A stretch of 64,000 nucleotides of DNA from the NCBI RefSeq assembly GCF_010509575.1, contig NZ_CP048437.1:1674001-1738000 (forward strand). The letters are read 5' to 3'. The notes beneath the pieces are model-generated. The model did no database searches. It was not told the DNA's origin and saw only the letters and a list, made by a program, of their open reading frames with translations. The DNA is from Faecalibacterium duncaniae (GTDB lineage: Bacteria; Bacillota; Clostridia; Oscillospirales; Ruminococcaceae). Of this stretch, positions 61,414-64,000 are shown piece by piece. The translations under genes were made by a program, and so were the position numbers. Numbering within the stretch: position 1 is the stretch's first letter; the number at the start of each line of letters is the position of its first letter.

Positions 61414-61590
61414 TCACCTCCCGCCAGCCCCGGCCTTCAAAAGCTCCTTGTAGCAGGACACACAGGCGATCCCCCGCCAGTAACAGCAGCCATAACAGGC
61501 GGAGCCCCTGGGCGGCCTGTTCTCAGCGGGAGCCTGGGGACGGGGTTTTTCTTTCATCATTCGTTCAAAGGGACTGTTGGTAAAATTCAT
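61414..61590 (-). CDS. Small cysteine-rich protein
   Basis: 58 residues, start MNFTNSPFERMMKEK and end CYGCCYWRGIACVSCYKELL: five cysteines in a short span suggest a zinc finger-like fold. GGAGGAAAT precedes ATG 61590. It overlaps the end of the DUF4366 gene by 4 bases. Confidence 0.75.
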   Translation of the reverse strand: MNFTNSPFERMMKEKPRPQAPAENRPPRGSACYGCCYWRGIACVSCYKELLKAGAGGR

Positions 61591-62327
61591 CTGATTTCCT
61601 CCTTTTCTTCGGTTTCGTCCTCCTCGTCCCACGGGGGGCCGTCATCTTCAAACTCGTCATAGTCCGGGTACTCCCCGCCATCGTCCTCCTCGGGCTGGTC
61701 AGCTTGCTGGTGTTTCGGACAGTAAATCTTGAAATACCATGCGGCCCCGCCGCCGATGCCCATGACAGCCAGCACCAAAAGGATCATCCCGGCGTTGCCC
61801 GGCTTCTCGGGTTCCGGCTCCGGCTCTGGGGCAGGCTCGGGCTCCGGCTCTGCGCCTACGCATTTTGCCAGATTGACGGAGCACACCGGGCAGTCTGTAT
61901 TCACAGTCCCCGCCGCACATTTCTCCGGACAGGAGCAGACCGCCTGTTCCACGCCAGCGGCCTCGGCTGCGGCCAGCAGATCCCCCTCATCCACAACGCT
62001 GAAAAAGTAGGTTTCATACTGTTCACCTTCCTCGTCCACAGGCTTGTCATAATCAATGACAATGTAAAAGGTATTGCCGCCGCTGGTCTGTACGGTAATA
62101 AACTGCTTGTTGGTGTGCTCGTCATAGAGCAGATCACGGGTTACAAGGTTTCCCTCCTCGGAAAAGCCCTCGCCCGGCGTAATAGTCGGCTCCGGGGCCG
62201 GGGTTTCCATTGTGGGATCGCCGTAGTCCTCGCCCTCGCCGCCTGCGTAGGCATAGGCGGGAACGCTAAAGCCGCATAACAAAACAGCGGCACAAAGCAC
62301 CGCTGTCAAAACTCGAAACCGTTTCAT
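61587..62327 (-). CDS. CD1107/DUF4366 mobile-element protein
   Basis: 246 residues. Signal peptide (LTAVLCAAVLLCGFSVPAYA), extracellular domain (FITVQTSGGNTFYIVIDYDKP, TYFFSVVDEGDLL), a Cys-rich stretch (CSCPEKCAAG, CPVCSVNLAKC), a Glu/Pro spacer, one membrane segment and an acidic cytoplasmic tail. CD1107-like proteins are cell-surface parts of Tn1549/CTn transfer systems. Its gene is between DUF4315 and the Cys-rich small protein. Confidence 0.9.
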   Translation of the reverse strand: MKRFRVLTAVLCAAVLLCGFSVPAYAYAGGEGEDYGDPTMETPAPEPTITPGEGFSEEGNLVTRDLLYDEHTNKQFITVQTSGGNTFYIVIDYDKPVDEEGEQYETYFFSVVDEGDLLAAAEAAGVEQAVCSCPEKCAAGTVNTDCPVCSVNLAKCVGAEPEPEPAPEPEPEPEKPGNAGMILLVLAVMGIGGGAAWYFKIYCPKHQQADQPEEDDGGEYPDYDEFEDDGPPWDEEDETEEKEEIR

Positions 62328-62329
62328 AT

Positions 62330-62584
62330 TCAGTTTTCCTCCTTTTCCTCATCCTCGGACTTCGGGACACTTTGTCCCAAAGCCCCGCCGCCTTTCAGCT
62401 TTTCAAACAGCAGGGGCAGTTCCGCAAGGGGGATGCTCATGCCACGCACGATGTCCACGATCTCGCTGTTTTCCGCCTCCAGCTTTTTCTGCTCCAGCTC
62501 CCTGAGCCGGGCCTGCTGTTCGCTGATTTTGGCCTTGACCTTATCAATCTCGGCTTGGATTTTCATGCTTTTTGCTGTTGCCAT
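62330..62584 (-). CDS. DUF4315 family protein
   Basis: 84 residues; an N-terminal coiled coil (EIDKVKAKISEQQARLRELEQKKLEAENSEIVDIVR) and ENSEIVDIVRGMSI-type core, then LPLLFEKLKGG. The end (LGQSVPKSEDEEKEE) is encoded partly by the GGGACA palindrome at 62360, so this copy is inside a coding region. Function unknown. Confidence 0.88.
   Translation of the reverse strand: MATAKSMKIQAEIDKVKAKISEQQARLRELEQKKLEAENSEIVDIVRGMSIPLAELPLLFEKLKGGGALGQSVPKSEDEEKEEN
62360..62382. repeat. GGGACA palindrome, copy 8
   Basis: Arms CTTCGGGACA and TGTCCCAAAG, spacer CTT. It is inside the DUF4315 gene close to its stop, just before the DUF4366 gene. Confidence 0.9.
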
Positions 62585-62597
62585 AAATGACCTCCAA

Positions 62598-64000
62598 TCA
62601 TGGTAAACGCCCGTAGGCGTAAAAATGAGACTGCCAGTAGCTTGTATTTAAGTTTGCGTATCCGATGGGATCTCCGCAGTGGAGCATCCGCCCATCGCCT
62701 ACATAAATCCCACAGTGGCTCACGCCCGGGGTATCATAGGTTCCCTTGAAAAACACAAGGTTGCCGGGCCTTGGGGAGCTGGTCGGAGTGCAGATGTTGT
62801 AAAGCCCCTGCGCCCCAAGACGACCCACATTCCAGCCGGAGTGATTGATCACCCATGACACATAGCCGGAGCAGTCAAAGGATGTAGACGGGCTGGAGCC
62901 GCCCCACACATAGGGATAGCCGATGTATTTCTCTGCCTCCGAGAAAATAGCGGCGAATGTTTCATCGTCCAGATATTCCCCCGGAACCTCATAGCCCTCC
63001 GGCGGGTTGGTAATGTATTTGTCTACATAGGGGGAGTCGGGAAACAGGTCGGGACGGTTGCCGAGGGTGGACATATAGATGGAGTACCGGGACATCTGTT
63101 CTTCGCTCAACAGGGAAACAGGCAGGTGGGACAGGTTTTTGTTTTCCAGCGTCACATAGCAGATGTACCACGAATAGGGTTCATCGTCGCTGTCGTAGCG
63201 TGTCTCCACCTCCACACGCTCCGTCAGAATATACTGGCGGTCAAAGAGCATTTGCAGGGAGCCCTCCACCTGTGAAAGCGTCCATTCCCCCTCATGGAGC
63301 GCCGACAGCAGGGAAATGAGCACATAGGGATCGTGTTCGATCTCGTCCAGATCGAAGTGGTACTCGTCATAATCGTGGGTGCTTTCGTAGGTATCAAGGT
63401 AGGTTTGCAGTTCTGCCTCCAGCCCGGCATAAGCCGCCTCCGCCCCTAAAATCGCCTCATCCTCAGAGGGGTAAGTGGTGGCCCCCAGCGCCCCGGCTCC
63501 GGCGTTGCCGATGGACACCAGCGAGGACGAACAGGACTGGAGCAGGACGATCACAAGGACACAGGCCAGAGCCAGCAGGCATCCGACTGGATGGCGCTTC
63601 ACAAACCCGGCGGCCCGGGCTGTCAGCTTTTCCGTGGCGGCGGCTGTTTTCCCGGCGGCTTTGGCTCCCTGTTTTGCGGCCTCCTTCGCCCGCTTCTGGT
63701 ATTGCCTTCTAAGCCGCTGTTTCTGCCAGTACCGGGTAAAATAGTTTTGGGAAAGCTCCGGGTGCTCCTGTGCGGCGGTGTGGAAATGATAATCCGCCGC
63801 TGCTTTCTGATACCTGGCCTCGGCCCGGCTGGCCGCCCTTGCCGGATGCTCCCGGACTTTGCGCTTTACAAACCGGGAGCCATGCCGCAGGATAACCTCC
63901 CCGGCAAGTTCCGAACGGTGGGCCCCTTCCGTTCCTACATTTTCCTGCTCCACCTCGTAGAGCTTGCCATGCACAAAGCCGTGAACGCCCCATCCGGCGG
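62598..64000 (-). CDS. CD1108-type conjugation hydrolase with NlpC/P60 domain, partial
   Basis: At least 458 residues; the frame is open to the window edge, so the true start is outside (a GTG at 63974 is possible). An Ala/Lys-rich cytoplasmic part, one membrane segment (GCLLALACVLVIVLLQSC), a CD1108 N-domain, then NlpC/P60 peptidase (YVWGGSSPSTSFDCSGYVSWV, VSHCGIYVGDGRMLH). It opens peptidoglycan for the mating channel. Confidence 0.92.
   Translation of the reverse strand, partial: AGWGVHGFVHGKLYEVEQENVGTEGAHRSELAGEVILRHGSRFVKRKVREHPARAASRAEARYQKAAADYHFHTAAQEHPELSQNYFTRYWQKQRLRRQYQKRAKEAAKQGAKAAGKTAAATEKLTARAAGFVKRHPVGCLLALACVLVIVLLQSCSSSLVSIGNAGAGALGATTYPSEDEAILGAEAAYAGLEAELQTYLDTYESTHDYDEYHFDLDEIEHDPYVLISLLSALHEGEWTLSQVEGSLQMLFDRQYILTERVEVETRYDSDDEPYSWYICYVTLENKNLSHLPVSLLSEEQMSRYSIYMSTLGNRPDLFPDSPYVDKYITNPPEGYEVPGEYLDDETFAAIFSEAEKYIGYPYVWGGSSPSTSFDCSGYVSWVINHSGWNVGRLGAQGLYNICTPTSSPRPGNLVFFKGTYDTPGVSHCGIYVGDGRMLHCGDPIGYANLNTSYWQSHFYAYGRLP

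Noticed and set aside
40323..64000. Insertion sequences with DDE transposases
   Set aside because: No transposase of that type is encoded; the only recombinase is the large serine enzyme.

Overview
The window looks like chromosome of a gut Clostridia species of the Faecalibacterium/Oscillospiraceae type. I infer this from the GC-rich Firmicutes gene content, strong AGGAGG ribosome sites, sigma-A promoters of TTGACA-17-TATAAT form, type III glutamine synthetase, pyrophosphate-type phosphofructokinases and clostridial conjugative elements. It starts inside pyrB on the plus strand.

Positions 1-40.2 kb are ordinary chromosome. They hold pyrBI, a LytTR two-component pair, a sodium-coupled transporter, and an ECF sigma factor cluster ending in a PrsW-type protease. 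A beta-CASP nuclease, BipA, an SGNH hydrolase and two tandem phosphofructokinases follow. Next come a TrmH-family methyltransferase, a DUF1275 membrane protein, a second ECF sigma factor, DUF1846, CYTH and RlmI-like proteins. The nitrogen cluster is GSIII, GlnA and an ANTAR regulator, followed by pyrG. A ricin-lectin/lysine-tail protein, a CPA2 antiporter and rpsF-ssb-rpsR come next. A LacI-controlled maltodextrin ABC importer with MalQ precedes two small proteins that share a double-glycine-type leader. Four imperfect palindromic intergenic repeats are scattered through this part.

From about 40.3 kb to the window end the DNA is mobile and almost all genes read leftward. The first block (40.3-49.6 kb) has TnpW, DnaC-like and replisome-organizer genes, a RelB/YafQ toxin-antitoxin pair, a MobA/MobL relaxase with an RSF1010-like nic site, small sigma-like regulators and a large serine recombinase. 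The second block (49.7-64 kb) resembles the conjugation module of Tn1549/C. difficile CTn elements: a second relaxase, MobC, and CD1845, CD1107 (DUF4366), DUF4315 and CD1108 (NlpC/P60) proteins. Between them sits an AT-richer cassette with an ABC transporter, a YxeA protein and a two-component system, probably for peptide-antibiotic resistance or immunity.

Three regulatory patterns stand out. A terminator at the very start of the GSIII leader overlaps a hairpin with an ANTAR-like hexaloop, and an ANTAR protein is encoded in the same cluster. A family of eight near-identical palindromes, two of them attached to a duplicated promoter, is spread through 49.7-62.4 kb. A structured leader that hides the ribosome site and start codon of a tiny ORF occurs twice, each time before a sigma-like gene, with the stem conserved in form but not in sequence.
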